Positions 48,676 through 57,222 of a DNA stretch of 64,000 nucleotides are shown here, piece by piece. The DNA comes from Roseateles sp. (GTDB taxonomy: Bacteria > Pseudomonadota > Gammaproteobacteria > Burkholderiales > Burkholderiaceae_C). Below the pieces are notes generated by a model that saw nothing but the letters and a program-made list of their open reading frames with translations, was not told the DNA's origin and did not search any database. A program made the position numbers and the translations under genes. The DNA is taken from positions 32,151 through 96,150 of the forward strand of contig JAEUPJ010000083.1 of assembly GCA_016790285.1 (NCBI GenBank), given 5' to 3'. Each line of letters begins with the position of its first letter. Within the stretch, counting starts at the first letter, position 1.

Positions 48676-49125
48676 ATGCGCCCAACCGCCCTGCCCCGCC
48701 GTCACCTCCTCATCGCGCTGGCCGGCGCCGGCCTGGCGCGCCCCGCGCCGGCCTGCGAGTTCTTCAGCAGCCGCCTGCGGATCTGGCACCCCTGGACGCG
48801 AGCCACCCGCGTCGATGCGGACACCGCCCGGCTGTGCATGCGCTTCGACGAGATCCAGGCAGACGACCGGCTCGTTGGCCTCGTGACCCCCGTCGCGGCT
48901 GGCGCGCGGCTGGCCGGGCCGGGCATCTCGAAGGACGAGTCACGCCTGTCCCTGCCGCTGCGCGCCGGGCAGGAGCTGACCCTCCTGGAGGACGGCCTGC
49001 ACATCGAACTGCTGGACCTTCAGCAGCCGTTGCAGCTCGGCCGCAGTTTCCCGTTGCGCTTGATCTTCGAGTTCGCAGCCCCGGTCGAGGCCACGCTGAA
49101 CGTCGACTACGCCGGGCTGCGCTGA
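48676..49125 (+). CDS. Degenerate PCuAC-like copper-chaperone protein
   Basis: A 149-residue exported protein with an RR-type leader (MRPTALPRRHLLIALAGAGLA). The mature part follows the PCu(A)C fold: RIWHPWTRATRVDADTARL at the front and HIELLDLQQPLQLGRSFPL near the end, where true PCuAC has HLMLMGLKxPL. The copper-binding Met residues are missing, and only one His remains at the HxM position (His109). It may no longer bind copper, or may bind another ligand. It lies 109 bases before the PHP-domain gene. Confidence 0.7.
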   Translation: MRPTALPRRHLLIALAGAGLARPAPACEFFSSRLRIWHPWTRATRVDADTARLCMRFDEIQADDRLVGLVTPVAAGARLAGPGISKDESRLSLPLRAGQELTLLEDGLHIELLDLQQPLQLGRSFPLRLIFEFAAPVEATLNVDYAGLR

Positions 49126-49157
49126 AGTGGCATCGGGGCCGCAACGCCGTCGCGAAG

Positions 49158-49175
49158 ACGTCACGGCGAAGTCAC
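49158..49175 (+). promoter_or_regulatory. PHO box upstream of the PHP-domain gene
   Basis: Two GTCAC repeats begin at 49160 and 49171, exactly 11 bases apart, in the forward orientation. A TAGCAT -10-like element (49186-49191) begins ten bases after the second repeat. This is the standard PhoB-activated layout, with the start codon at 49235 downstream. Confidence 0.6.
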
Positions 49176-49234
49176 GGCCCGTCCATAGCATCCGCCGCGA
49201 TCAACAGCCACCACCCCTTGCCGGAGCCCCTGCC

Positions 49235-51466
49235 ATGACGCACACCCTCACCAAGAGCCAGATTGCCCTGGCAGCGCTCGCCGCCATCGGCGCCGCCGCC
49301 GTCGCACCGACCCTCGCGACCGCTGCCGGCAAGACGCCGGGCAAGTACGTCGCCGGCGACTTCCACAACCACACCACGTGCTCGGACGGCGCCATCTCCA
49401 TGCAGAAGCTGGTGAAGAAGGTGACCGACAAGACGACCGATTCGCCGTGGGGTCTGGACTGGTTCGTGCAAGCCGGCCACGGCGGCAACGGCAACCGCAA
49501 CTGCACGCTCGTCGAAGACGCCAGCCTGTCCACGCCCGCCTACCCCTACGTGGCCGGCCAGGGCCCGACGACGACATGGTCCAACAGCATCGGCGCGGCC
49601 AACCTCAAGGGCAACGGCGGCGGCGTGGGTGGCAACGGCAACATGTGGCGCTGGCAGTCGCTGCAGGAATACCAGTACCCGGTCGTCGAGTACCTTGCAG
49701 CCTACAAGAACCTGCCGCTGTTCCTGGGCCTCGAATCCGTCGTGGCGGGCCATGAGCACAGCTCCATGTCCGTCATCACCGGCCAGGTGCCGGCCAGCCT
49801 GGACAACGCGTCGCTCCCCGCGGGCCCGGGCTACACCGCTCTGGGCAACGCCGCAGCGCTGGCGCAGTGGTCCTACTGCTTCGATCGTGGCGACACCGAC
49901 ACCAGCCGCGGCAACGTGACCGGCTCCAGCGTGGGCAACAACTGGGACTGCAGCAACCCCGCCAGTGCCGACTCCACGGCCAGCACCCTCGGCTGGAGCG
50001 CCACGGGCCGCAAGCTCGTGCAGCCCGGCGGCTCGGGCACCGGCAACAAGGGCCACCTCAAGACGCTGGAAGCCTTGAAGTGGATGGCCAACTTCCACGG
50101 CCAGGGCAGCTACTACGTGCCGGCCCACCTGGAGCGCGCCGGCCCCTTCAACCCCGACGGCAACAACGGCTTCAACATCGAGCACCTGCGCAACTTCAAC
50201 AATGTCGCGCCCAACGTCGCCTTCGGCTTCGAGTCGCAGCCCGGCCACGGCGCGTCCAGCAACCGCGGCGAGTACCAGGTCAAGCGCAACAACATCGGCG
50301 GCGTGCTGACCGACTCCGCGGGCGGCACCACCTTCGGCGGCACCGGCGTGTACGCGGCCCAGGTCGGCGGCGTGTGGGACGCCCTGCTCGGCGAAGGCCG
50401 CAACTGGTGGTTCTTTGCCAGCTCCGACTGGCACAACCGCGGCCAGTTCGGCCCGGATGACCGCCGCTCCACGCAGGACTTCTACCCCGGCGAGTACCAG
50501 CGCACCCACGTCATGGTGCGCAACGGGGCCGACAAGCTGCGCCCGCAGACCATCGTCGACGGCCTGCGCACCGGCAACGCCTGGTCGGCGTCCGGCCAGC
50601 TGATCGACCGCTTGGCCTTCGTCGCCTGCACGTCCTACGCCGGCGTCGGTGCACGCACCAACGCCTCCGTCGAAGCCCTGGCCGTGGCCGCGGCCACGAA
50701 CGGCACGGACATCGACAAGGCCGGCTGCGCCACCATGGGCGAAAAGCTCGCCGCACGCCCGGGTGCCGACATCGTCGTGGCCATCGTCGTTCGGGACCCG
50801 GACGGCGCGAACTTCTCGCCCTACACCTTCCCGAACCCGTCGCTCGCCCAGGTCGGCATCAACCAGGCACTGAACAAGCCGGTGCTGGACCACGTGGACG
50901 TGATCCGCGGCCTCGTCACCGGCTACAAGACCCCGGGCGCGGCCGACTACGCCGGCGAGTGGCCGCGCAACACGGCCTGGCTCAAGGCCGACGGCACGAC
51001 CACCGGCCTGTCCTCCGTGCCCGCCGCCGCCAAGAACCTCTCGGCGGCCATCGTGAAGACCTTCGGCAACGGCAGCACGGCCTGGACGACCGTGCAGTCT
51101 GGTGTGGACAACACGACCTTCCTGAAGATGAGCTTGCGCATCCCGGCAGTCCAGGCGTCGCAGTACCTGCGCCTGCGCGGCAGCAACCTGCCGGCCGCCG
51201 TGCCGTTCGAGACGGACGCGGGCGGCAACCCGCTGTCGGACATCTACACCAACGCCGGTGACACCACGATGCTGCGCATCCCCTGCAACACCGTCGGCAC
51301 CGTGCTGACCGGTGATGCCATCAACGGCTGCCCGGCGCACCTGGCCACGGTGGCGGGCCAGAAGTACGTGTCGTACGACGTCGCGGCCTGGTCTGACCTG
51401 TGGTTCTACAGCAACCCGATCTACGTCGAGGTGGCGAACTCGGTGGCTGTGGCCGGCGTGAAGTAA
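49235..51466 (+). CDS. Secreted PHP-domain (DUF3604-like) metal-dependent phosphoesterase-type protein
   Basis: A 743-residue protein with a signal peptide (to about residue 31). The metal-binding HxH is in AGDFHNHTTCSDG (His44/His46). Glu167 in FLGLESVVAGHEHS, with His173/His175, His298 in YVPAHLERAG, and Asp398/His400 in ASSDWHNRGQFG supply the rest of a PHP site. PHP enzymes hydrolyse phosphate esters with two or three metal ions. It is preceded by a PHO box, suggesting induction at low phosphate. The C-terminal half (about residues 420-740) is beta-rich and without a known function. Confidence 0.75.
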   Translation: MTHTLTKSQIALAALAAIGAAAVAPTLATAAGKTPGKYVAGDFHNHTTCSDGAISMQKLVKKVTDKTTDSPWGLDWFVQAGHGGNGNRNCTLVEDASLSTPAYPYVAGQGPTTTWSNSIGAANLKGNGGGVGGNGNMWRWQSLQEYQYPVVEYLAAYKNLPLFLGLESVVAGHEHSSMSVITGQVPASLDNASLPAGPGYTALGNAAALAQWSYCFDRGDTDTSRGNVTGSSVGNNWDCSNPASADSTASTLGWSATGRKLVQPGGSGTGNKGHLKTLEALKWMANFHGQGSYYVPAHLERAGPFNPDGNNGFNIEHLRNFNNVAPNVAFGFESQPGHGASSNRGEYQVKRNNIGGVLTDSAGGTTFGGTGVYAAQVGGVWDALLGEGRNWWFFASSDWHNRGQFGPDDRRSTQDFYPGEYQRTHVMVRNGADKLRPQTIVDGLRTGNAWSASGQLIDRLAFVACTSYAGVGARTNASVEALAVAAATNGTDIDKAGCATMGEKLAARPGADIVVAIVVRDPDGANFSPYTFPNPSLAQVGINQALNKPVLDHVDVIRGLVTGYKTPGAADYAGEWPRNTAWLKADGTTTGLSSVPAAAKNLSAAIVKTFGNGSTAWTTVQSGVDNTTFLKMSLRIPAVQASQYLRLRGSNLPAAVPFETDAGGNPLSDIYTNAGDTTMLRIPCNTVGTVLTGDAINGCPAHLATVAGQKYVSYDVAAWSDLWFYSNPIYVEVANSVAVAGVK

Positions 51467-51484
51467 GACAGGCCCCGCCCGACG

Positions 51485-51515
51485 CAGCGGCGAGCGCCCT
51501 CGGGCCTCGCCGCTG
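51485..51515 (+). terminator. Stable hairpin after the PHP gene
   Basis: A perfect ten-base stem CAGCGGCGAG (51485-51494) and CTCGCCGCTG (51506-51515) lies 18 bases past the stop. It has no T-tract, so it may be a Rho-independent remnant, an mRNA-stabilising hairpin or a pause site. Confidence 0.45.
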
Positions 51516-51554
51516 TCGTCGTCCTGACATGTCGCTTTCCTAGCATGGCGCCCC

Positions 51555-52406
51555 ATGTCCAGCGTCCTGCCACCCACCGCCCTGACGACCCGCCCCCGCC
51601 TGCGCCTGCCTGGCTGGGCCCGGGAGCCCCTGCTGCATTTCCTGCTGCTCGGCGCCGTCCTGTTCGGCATCGATCACCTGCTGAACCGCAGCAAGGGTGA
51701 CGCCAACGAGATCGTCATCAGCGCCGAGGTCGACGAGGAAGCCCGGCAGCTCTTCAAGGCCAAGCGGGGACAGGACCCCAGCGCCGAGGAAATGGCCGCC
51801 CTGCGCAAGGTCTGGCTCGACAACGAAGTCCTGTACCGCGAGGGCATTGCCCTGCATCTGGACAAGGGCGACACCGCCATCCGCGAGCGCGTGATCTTCA
51901 AGGCTCTGAGCGTCGTCGACGGCGGGACCAAGCTGCCGGCCGTGACCGACGCGCTGCTGCGCGACTGGTTCGAGAAGCGCCGCACCAAGTACGACGAGCC
52001 CGCGCGGTTCGACTTCCAGGAAGCCGTGCTGGAGGGCAACCCCACCGAGCCCGTCATCCGAGCCTTCGTCGATCAACTCAACAACGGGACCCCCGGCGAT
52101 GCCAAGGCCGGGCTGCGCGTCTTCAAGGGCCGCCCCCACGCGAACCTGCTCCAGAGCTACGGCGAGGATTTCGCCAAGACGCTCGAAGCGGCAACGCCGG
52201 GTCAATGGCAGGCACTGAAGTCGCGCGAAGGTTGGCACGCGGTGCGCCTGGATGCGGCCACGCCCCCGCGGCCGGCGGACTTCGAAGCCCTGCGCGGCGT
52301 CGTGCTGCAGGACTGGACGGACGCCACGCTCGCCGAGCAACGCAGCGCCGCGGTGGCAGCCCTGTCGAAGAAGTACACGATCCGGGTCGAGGCGCAGGCG
52401 AAATGA
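51555..52406 (+). CDS. PpiC-type peptidylprolyl isomerase-like protein
   Basis: A 283-residue membrane-anchored protein. The N-terminal segment EPLLHFLLLGAVLFGID is one membrane helix. Helical chaperone regions precede a parvulin-like domain near the C-terminus (RPHANLLQSYGEDFAKTLEAATPGQW, ending WHAVRLDAATPPRP). The sequence is like the parvulin genes that sit beside hupE/ureJ genes. A role in folding the adjacent secreted protein is inferred. It is coupled to the HupE-like gene by an ATGA overlap. Confidence 0.75.
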   Translation: MSSVLPPTALTTRPRLRLPGWAREPLLHFLLLGAVLFGIDHLLNRSKGDANEIVISAEVDEEARQLFKAKRGQDPSAEEMAALRKVWLDNEVLYREGIALHLDKGDTAIRERVIFKALSVVDGGTKLPAVTDALLRDWFEKRRTKYDEPARFDFQEAVLEGNPTEPVIRAFVDQLNNGTPGDAKAGLRVFKGRPHANLLQSYGEDFAKTLEAATPGQWQALKSREGWHAVRLDAATPPRPADFEALRGVVLQDWTDATLAEQRSAAVAALSKKYTIRVEAQAK

Positions 52407-53356
52407 GCCGCCTGCTGAAGTGGCTGTTCGCCCTGGCCATGGCCCTGAGTGGCGTTGGGGTGGCTCATGCGCACGAGATGAGCATGGCCGAAATGCAACT
52501 GCGCGAGACGCAGCGCGGTGAGTTCCTGTGGCAATGGGGTGCCGGCGAAAAGCGCCCCATATCGCAAGACCTGACGCCCGTCTGGCCCCAGGGCTGCGCA
52601 GCGGACGCCACCGTGCTTCGATGCGGCGAGCGGGGCCTCGCGGGCACGTTGTCGGTCAAGGGCGTGGGTGAACGCTACTCGGCGGCCGTCGTGCGCGTGT
52701 TCTGGCTGGACGGCCAGACCCGCGTCTACACACTCACCCAGGCCCAGCCGAGCGTGCAGCTGTACGGCACGGCGGACGACACCCGCGGCATGGGCGAGAT
52801 CGCCAGCGCCTACGCGCTGCTGGGCGTGGAGCACATCCTGGGCGGCATCGACCACCTGCTCTTCGTCGTCGGGCTGCTCTTTCTCGTGGGCTTTCGGCGC
52901 CAGCTGCTGTGGACGATCACCGCCTTCACGGCCGCCCACAGCCTCACGCTGGCCAGCAGTGCGCTCGGCTGGCTGAGCCTGCGCTCGGCGCCCGTGGAGG
53001 CCACGATCGCGCTGTCCATCGTGCTGGTGGCGGGCGAGGCCCTGCATCGCCGCGACACCGCCGCGCGGCGCTGGCCGGCGCTCGTCGCCTTCCTCTTCGG
53101 GCTGGTGCACGGGCTGGGCTTTGCCGGGGCGCTGCAGGAAATCGGCCTGCCCGAGAACCACCTGCTCATTGCACTGCTCACCTTCAACATCGGCGTGGAA
53201 CTGGGCCAGTTGATGACGGTCGGCGTCTGCTGGTGCCTGTGGCGGCTGGCGGCGCGCTGGCCCGCCGCGCAGCGGCTGCGCACCGGGCTGCTGTATGCCA
53301 TCGGCAGCGTGGCGGCGTACTGGTCCTGGCTGCGCATCGCGGCGGTGCTCGCATGA
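52403..53356 (+). CDS. HupE/UreJ family protein
   Basis: A 317-residue protein. A signal peptide (SRLLKWLFALAMALSGVGVAHA) and a soluble segment of about 110 residues are followed by six membrane helices. The HupE/UreJ signature GVEHILGGIDHLLFVVGLLFL lies in the first of these, with TAFTAAHSLTLA next. HupE/UreJ proteins move nickel or cobalt, but this extended form has an extra periplasmic domain. It overlaps both neighbours by four bases. Confidence 0.82.
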   Translation: MSRLLKWLFALAMALSGVGVAHAHEMSMAEMQLRETQRGEFLWQWGAGEKRPISQDLTPVWPQGCAADATVLRCGERGLAGTLSVKGVGERYSAAVVRVFWLDGQTRVYTLTQAQPSVQLYGTADDTRGMGEIASAYALLGVEHILGGIDHLLFVVGLLFLVGFRRQLLWTITAFTAAHSLTLASSALGWLSLRSAPVEATIALSIVLVAGEALHRRDTAARRWPALVAFLFGLVHGLGFAGALQEIGLPENHLLIALLTFNIGVELGQLMTVGVCWCLWRLAARWPAAQRLRTGLLYAIGSVAAYWSWLRIAAVLA

Positions 53357-53979
53357 AGGACGAAATCATTGGCTTGTTCCCGGTGCCGCTGCAGCGCTCG
53401 CCCGCAGCGCTCCCGCCAGCGCTCGTCAACGCCCTCGTGGACCACTTCAGCACCCAGGCGCTGCAGGCCAACAACAGCTCGGACGCCCTGTCCCACACCC
53501 GCATGCTCCAGCCCGGCGACAGCCCGCTGCTCGTGCAGGCAGCCGCCCTGCTCACGCCACGCATCGCGGAGTTCGGGCGGCATCTCTTCGGCGAGGCGCT
53601 GGGCTGGGCCATCAAGGAGATGTGGGTCAACGTGCTGGACACCGGCGGCCGCCAGGCGATGCACAACCATGCCAACAGCTTTGCGTCGGGCGTGGTCTAC
53701 CTGACCGAGACGCACGAGTCGGCGCGGACCGTGTTCATGAAGTCGCCCGGCGGGCATGACTTCGCGCTGAAGAACGACCATGCCGGCGTCGCGACCGGCC
53801 CCTACAACGCTGAAAAGTGGATCAGCCCCGCGCCGAACCCGGGTGACCTGATCCTGTTCCCGAGCTACTTGATGCACGCCGTACCGCCCAACGCCGGCGG
53901 GCGGCGCATCTCGCTGGCCTTCAATGCGATCCCGACCCGGCTGGAGAGCTGGGGCTACACCCTGAGCTTCAGCGCGTGA
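53353..53979 (+). CDS. TIGR02466-type 2OG-Fe(II) oxygenase-like protein
   Basis: A 208-residue protein. The fold is indicated by MHNHANSFASGVVYLTETH, which is metal-binding. FPSYLMHAVPPNAGGRRISLAFN follows, giving the second His and the 2-oxoglutarate-binding Arg. It matches TIGR02466 proteins of unknown substrate. It starts four bases inside the HupE-like gene and overlaps the next gene by four bases. No phage or photorespiratory context is present. Confidence 0.82.
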   Translation: MKDEIIGLFPVPLQRSPAALPPALVNALVDHFSTQALQANNSSDALSHTRMLQPGDSPLLVQAAALLTPRIAEFGRHLFGEALGWAIKEMWVNVLDTGGRQAMHNHANSFASGVVYLTETHESARTVFMKSPGGHDFALKNDHAGVATGPYNAEKWISPAPNPGDLILFPSYLMHAVPPNAGGRRISLAFNAIPTRLESWGYTLSFSA

Positions 53980-55994
53980 GCGCGCTGGCCCTGTTGCTCA
54001 TGGCCGCGTCCGGCTTCGCCGGGCTGGGCTACCAGGTCATCTGGACACAGCAGCTGGGCCTTGCACTCGGGCATGAGGCCGTTGCCGTGCTCGCCGTCGT
54101 CGCGGCCTTCTTCGGCGGGCTGTCCCTCGGCGCTTTGCTGCTGGGCCGGCGCATCGAAGCCAGCGCCCAGCCGGCGCGCTGGTACGCCGCCTGTGAAGCC
54201 GTCATCGGGCTCTGGGGCGCCGTGCTGATGGCGGCCATGCCGGCGGCCAGCAGCGCGGCGCTCGCGCTGATCGGCCCGTCCGCCACCCCAGCCTGGCACT
54301 GGAGCGTGGCCTTCGCGACGAGCTTCTTGCTGCTGCTGCCCGCCACTGCCGCCATGGGCGCCACGCTGCCTGCCATGGCCCGGCTGGGCACGGCGCGGGT
54401 GGCGCCGCTGTATGCCGCCAACACGCTGGGCGCCGTCGCCGGCGTGCTGGTGACGGCGTTCTGGCTGATCCCGCAGCTCGGTCTCACACGCAGCGCTGGG
54501 CTGTGCGTGCTGCTCAACCTCGCCTGCGCCGCGGGTGCGGGCCTGGCGCTGCGCGCGCGGCCTGTCCCACCACCGCGCCCGCCGACGAGCCTGCGGCCGT
54601 TGCGGCAACTGGCCCTGAGCGGGTTGCTCGGCATTGCCTACGAGGTGCTCGCGGTGCGCGTGCTCAGCCAGGTCACCGAAGACACCGTCTACACGTTCGC
54701 GCTGCTGCTGGCGGTCTACCTCGCCGGCAGCGCGCTCGGTGCCGCCGCCCATGCCCGCTGGGCCGCCCTGCGGGACACGCCGCGCCTGCTGCAGGGCCTG
54801 GCGGCCAGCGTGTTGCTTGGCATGGCCGCACTCTGGGGTGCGGAGGGACTTCGCGACACCGTTCAGCCCGCCGGCTTCGCCGCAGCCCTCGCGACCGAAG
54901 CCCTGCTGGCGGTCAGCGTGTTCGCGCTGCCGACCGCGTTGATGGGCGCCCTCTTCTGCCAGCTCTGTGCCGAGGCCGACGCGGCAGGCCTGCCGTTGAG
55001 CCGCGCGCTCGGCGTCAACACCCTGGGCGCGATGGTCGCTGCGCCGCTGTTCGGCGTGGGTTTGGCTTCGGCACTGGGCCCTAAGCTCGCGTTGGTGGCC
55101 GTCGTGGTGGGCTACCTGCTGCTGGCGCCGGCCTGGCGCCGACTGGCGTGGTGGCTGCCAGCCGGCGCGGCGGCCGCAGTGGCTGCGCTGGCCCCGCCCC
55201 TGGCCTTCGTGGACCTGCCCGAGGGCGGCCGCCTTCTCAGCTACAACGACGGCCCGCTGGCCGCCGTCAGCGTCGTCGAGGACGCCGCGGGTGTCGCCCG
55301 CCTGCGCATCAACAACCGCCAGCAGGAGGGCAGCAGCGCCACAGTCTTCGTCGACGGGCGCCAGGCCCTGTTGCCCCTGCTGCTGCATGGGGACCCAGCC
55401 CGCGCGCTCTTCCTCGGGGTGGGTGCCGGTATCACGTCAGGCGTGGCGGCCCATCTGCCGGGGCTGCAGGTCGACGCCGTCGAGTTGCTGCCCGACGTCA
55501 TCGACGCCACCGAACTCTTCCGCCCAGCCCTGGGCGAGGGTCCGCGGCCGCACTTCATCGTGGCCGACGCACGCCGGCATGTGCGTACCTCGACGGCGCA
55601 GTACGACGTCATCGTCTCCGACAACTTCCACCCGGCCCGCAGCGGCTCAGGCGCGCTGTACACGCGGGAGCACTTCAGCGCCGTGCGGGAGCGCCTGGCG
55701 GCACAAGGCCTGTTCTGCCAGTGGCTGCCCCTGCACCAGCTCGACCTGGACACCCTGCGCAGCATCACCGCGAGCTTCCTCGCCGTGTTCCCGGATGGCG
55801 CGGCCGTGCTGGCCAGCCACAGCCTGGACACGCCGACCCTCGGCCTCGTCGCCCGCCGCAGCGGCACCCGCTTCGCCCAGCACACACCGCCGGCAATGGC
55901 GAGGGATTTCGGCCTCGCCGAGCCACTCGCCGTGCTGGGCAGCCTGGTGGCGACAGCGCCTCGTTGCAGCGCTTCGCTGCCGGCGCGCCGCTGA
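53976..55994 (+). CDS. Fused MFS/spermidine synthase-like membrane protein, frameshifted
   Basis: A 672-residue reading frame. About ten to eleven membrane helices (residues 1-400) precede a spermidine-synthase-like methyltransferase-fold domain: FLGVGAGITSG, VDAVELLPDVIDAT, and YDVIVSDNFHPARSGSGALYTREHF with the catalytic Asp. The frame ends early in ATAPRCSASLPARR. The expected continuation SLQRFAAGAPLNTDDRPWVAYRAPR lies in another frame to 56404. A one-base loss near 55940-55960 fits the shift. GTG start overlaps the preceding stop. Confidence 0.8.
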   Translation: MSALALLLMAASGFAGLGYQVIWTQQLGLALGHEAVAVLAVVAAFFGGLSLGALLLGRRIEASAQPARWYAACEAVIGLWGAVLMAAMPAASSAALALIGPSATPAWHWSVAFATSFLLLLPATAAMGATLPAMARLGTARVAPLYAANTLGAVAGVLVTAFWLIPQLGLTRSAGLCVLLNLACAAGAGLALRARPVPPPRPPTSLRPLRQLALSGLLGIAYEVLAVRVLSQVTEDTVYTFALLLAVYLAGSALGAAAHARWAALRDTPRLLQGLAASVLLGMAALWGAEGLRDTVQPAGFAAALATEALLAVSVFALPTALMGALFCQLCAEADAAGLPLSRALGVNTLGAMVAAPLFGVGLASALGPKLALVAVVVGYLLLAPAWRRLAWWLPAGAAAAVAALAPPLAFVDLPEGGRLLSYNDGPLAAVSVVEDAAGVARLRINNRQQEGSSATVFVDGRQALLPLLLHGDPARALFLGVGAGITSGVAAHLPGLQVDAVELLPDVIDATELFRPALGEGPRPHFIVADARRHVRTSTAQYDVIVSDNFHPARSGSGALYTREHFSAVRERLAAQGLFCQWLPLHQLDLDTLRSITASFLAVFPDGAAVLASHSLDTPTLGLVARRSGTRFAQHTPPAMARDFGLAEPLAVLGSLVATAPRCSASLPARR

Positions 55995-56404
55995 ACACCG
56001 ACGACCGCCCCTGGGTGGCCTACCGCGCGCCGCGCATCACCTACGCGCCCGACTCGGCCCCGCGCGAGCGCCTGCTGGCGCTGCTGAACCAGCTGGAACT
56101 GCACCCCGCCGCGCTGCTGCAGCCCGAGAGCGCCCCCCTCGCCCCCCGACTGGCGGCCTACGCCCGGGCGCGGCACACCTACCTCGCGCTGGGCGCCCGC
56201 ACCACGCCCAGCCCCGACCCGGCCGTGATGCTGGCCCGCGTGGGCGCGCCACTGCTGGACGTGTTGCGCCAGAGCCCCGACTTCCAGCCCGCGGCCGAAC
56301 CCCTGCGCCGCCTCGCGCAAGCCCTGGCCCCACGCGACCCAGCGGCCGCCCAGGCCCTGCTCGGCGCCCTGGACGACACACGCCTGGACCGCGTCGCCCG
56401 CTGA
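55950..56404 (+). pseudogene. Detached C-terminal part of the spermidine-synthase-like gene
   Basis: This frame carries GAPLNTDDRPWVAYRAPRIT, the normal spermidine-synthase-like C-terminal motif, followed by an Ala/Leu-rich helical tail of about 130 residues. It is open upstream but has no start or ribosome site here, so it is only meaningful joined to the preceding frame. The breakpoint is approximate. It could reflect a real frameshift or a sequencing error. Confidence 0.7.
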
Positions 56405-56445
56405 GCTGTTGGGCCGGCGTCAGCGCTTCGTGGCAAGCTGCGCCC

Positions 56446-57222
56446 ATGCGCTGGGCTTTCATCACCGACATTCACGCCAATCGACAGGCCTTCGAGGCCG
56501 TCCTCGCGGACGCCCGCGCCCAGGGGGCCAAACGATTTGCCCTGCTGGGCGATTTCGTCGGCTACGGGGCCGACCCGGCCTGGGTGCTGGACCAGGTCAT
56601 GGCCTTGGTGGCCGACGGCGCCATCGCCGTGCAAGGCAACCACGACGAAGCCGTGGCCAACGGCAGCACGCCCGGCATGCACCCCGACGCCCGCGCCGTC
56701 ATCGACTGGACGCGTGCCCAGCTCAACGAAGACCAGCTGCGCTTCCTGAGCCGCCTGCCCCTGCAGGCGCACGGTGAGCCGGGCCATTGCCTGTTCGTGC
56801 ATGCCAACGCCTACGACCCCAAGAGCTGGGAGTACGTGCAGGGCCGTGCCGAGGCAGTGAAGAGCCTGCATGCGAGCCCCGCTCGCATCCAGGTCTGCGG
56901 CCACATGCACGACCCCATGCTGTTTCACCTGTCGGGCACCGGCAAGGCGGGCGACTTCCGCCCCGTGGCCGGCGTGCCCATGCCGCTGCCGGCGCACCGG
57001 CAGTGGCTGGTCATCCCCGGCTCCTGCGGCCAGCCGCGCGACGCCAACCCGGCCGCGTGTTACGCGCTGCTGGACCTCTCCCGCTCGGAGCTGGACGACG
57101 CACGCATCACCTTCCAGCGCGTGGCCTACGACGTGGACGCCGCCTGCGCGGCGCTGCGCGCCACGGACCTGCCCCAGCCCATCGCGGAGCGCCTCGCCCG
57201 CCGCCTCACCCAAGGGGAATGA
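56446..57222 (+). CDS. Metallophosphoesterase family protein
   Basis: A 258-residue calcineurin-like phosphoesterase. The two-metal site is complete: FITDIHAN (Asp8/His10), LLGDFVGYG (Asp36), GNHD (64-67), CLFVHANAYDP and CGHMHDP (152-155). It belongs to the YfcE/bacterial serine/threonine phosphatase-like group. The stop overlaps the kinase start (ATGA), so it may oppose that kinase. Substrate unknown. Confidence 0.88.
   Translation: MRWAFITDIHANRQAFEAVLADARAQGAKRFALLGDFVGYGADPAWVLDQVMALVADGAIAVQGNHDEAVANGSTPGMHPDARAVIDWTRAQLNEDQLRFLSRLPLQAHGEPGHCLFVHANAYDPKSWEYVQGRAEAVKSLHASPARIQVCGHMHDPMLFHLSGTGKAGDFRPVAGVPMPLPAHRQWLVIPGSCGQPRDANPAACYALLDLSRSELDDARITFQRVAYDVDAACAALRATDLPQPIAERLARRLTQGE

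Noticed and set aside
55940-55995. Programmed -1 frameshift in the spermidine-synthase-like gene
   Set aside because: No X-XXY-YYZ slippery site or following structure is apparent. A deletion or sequencing error is simpler.
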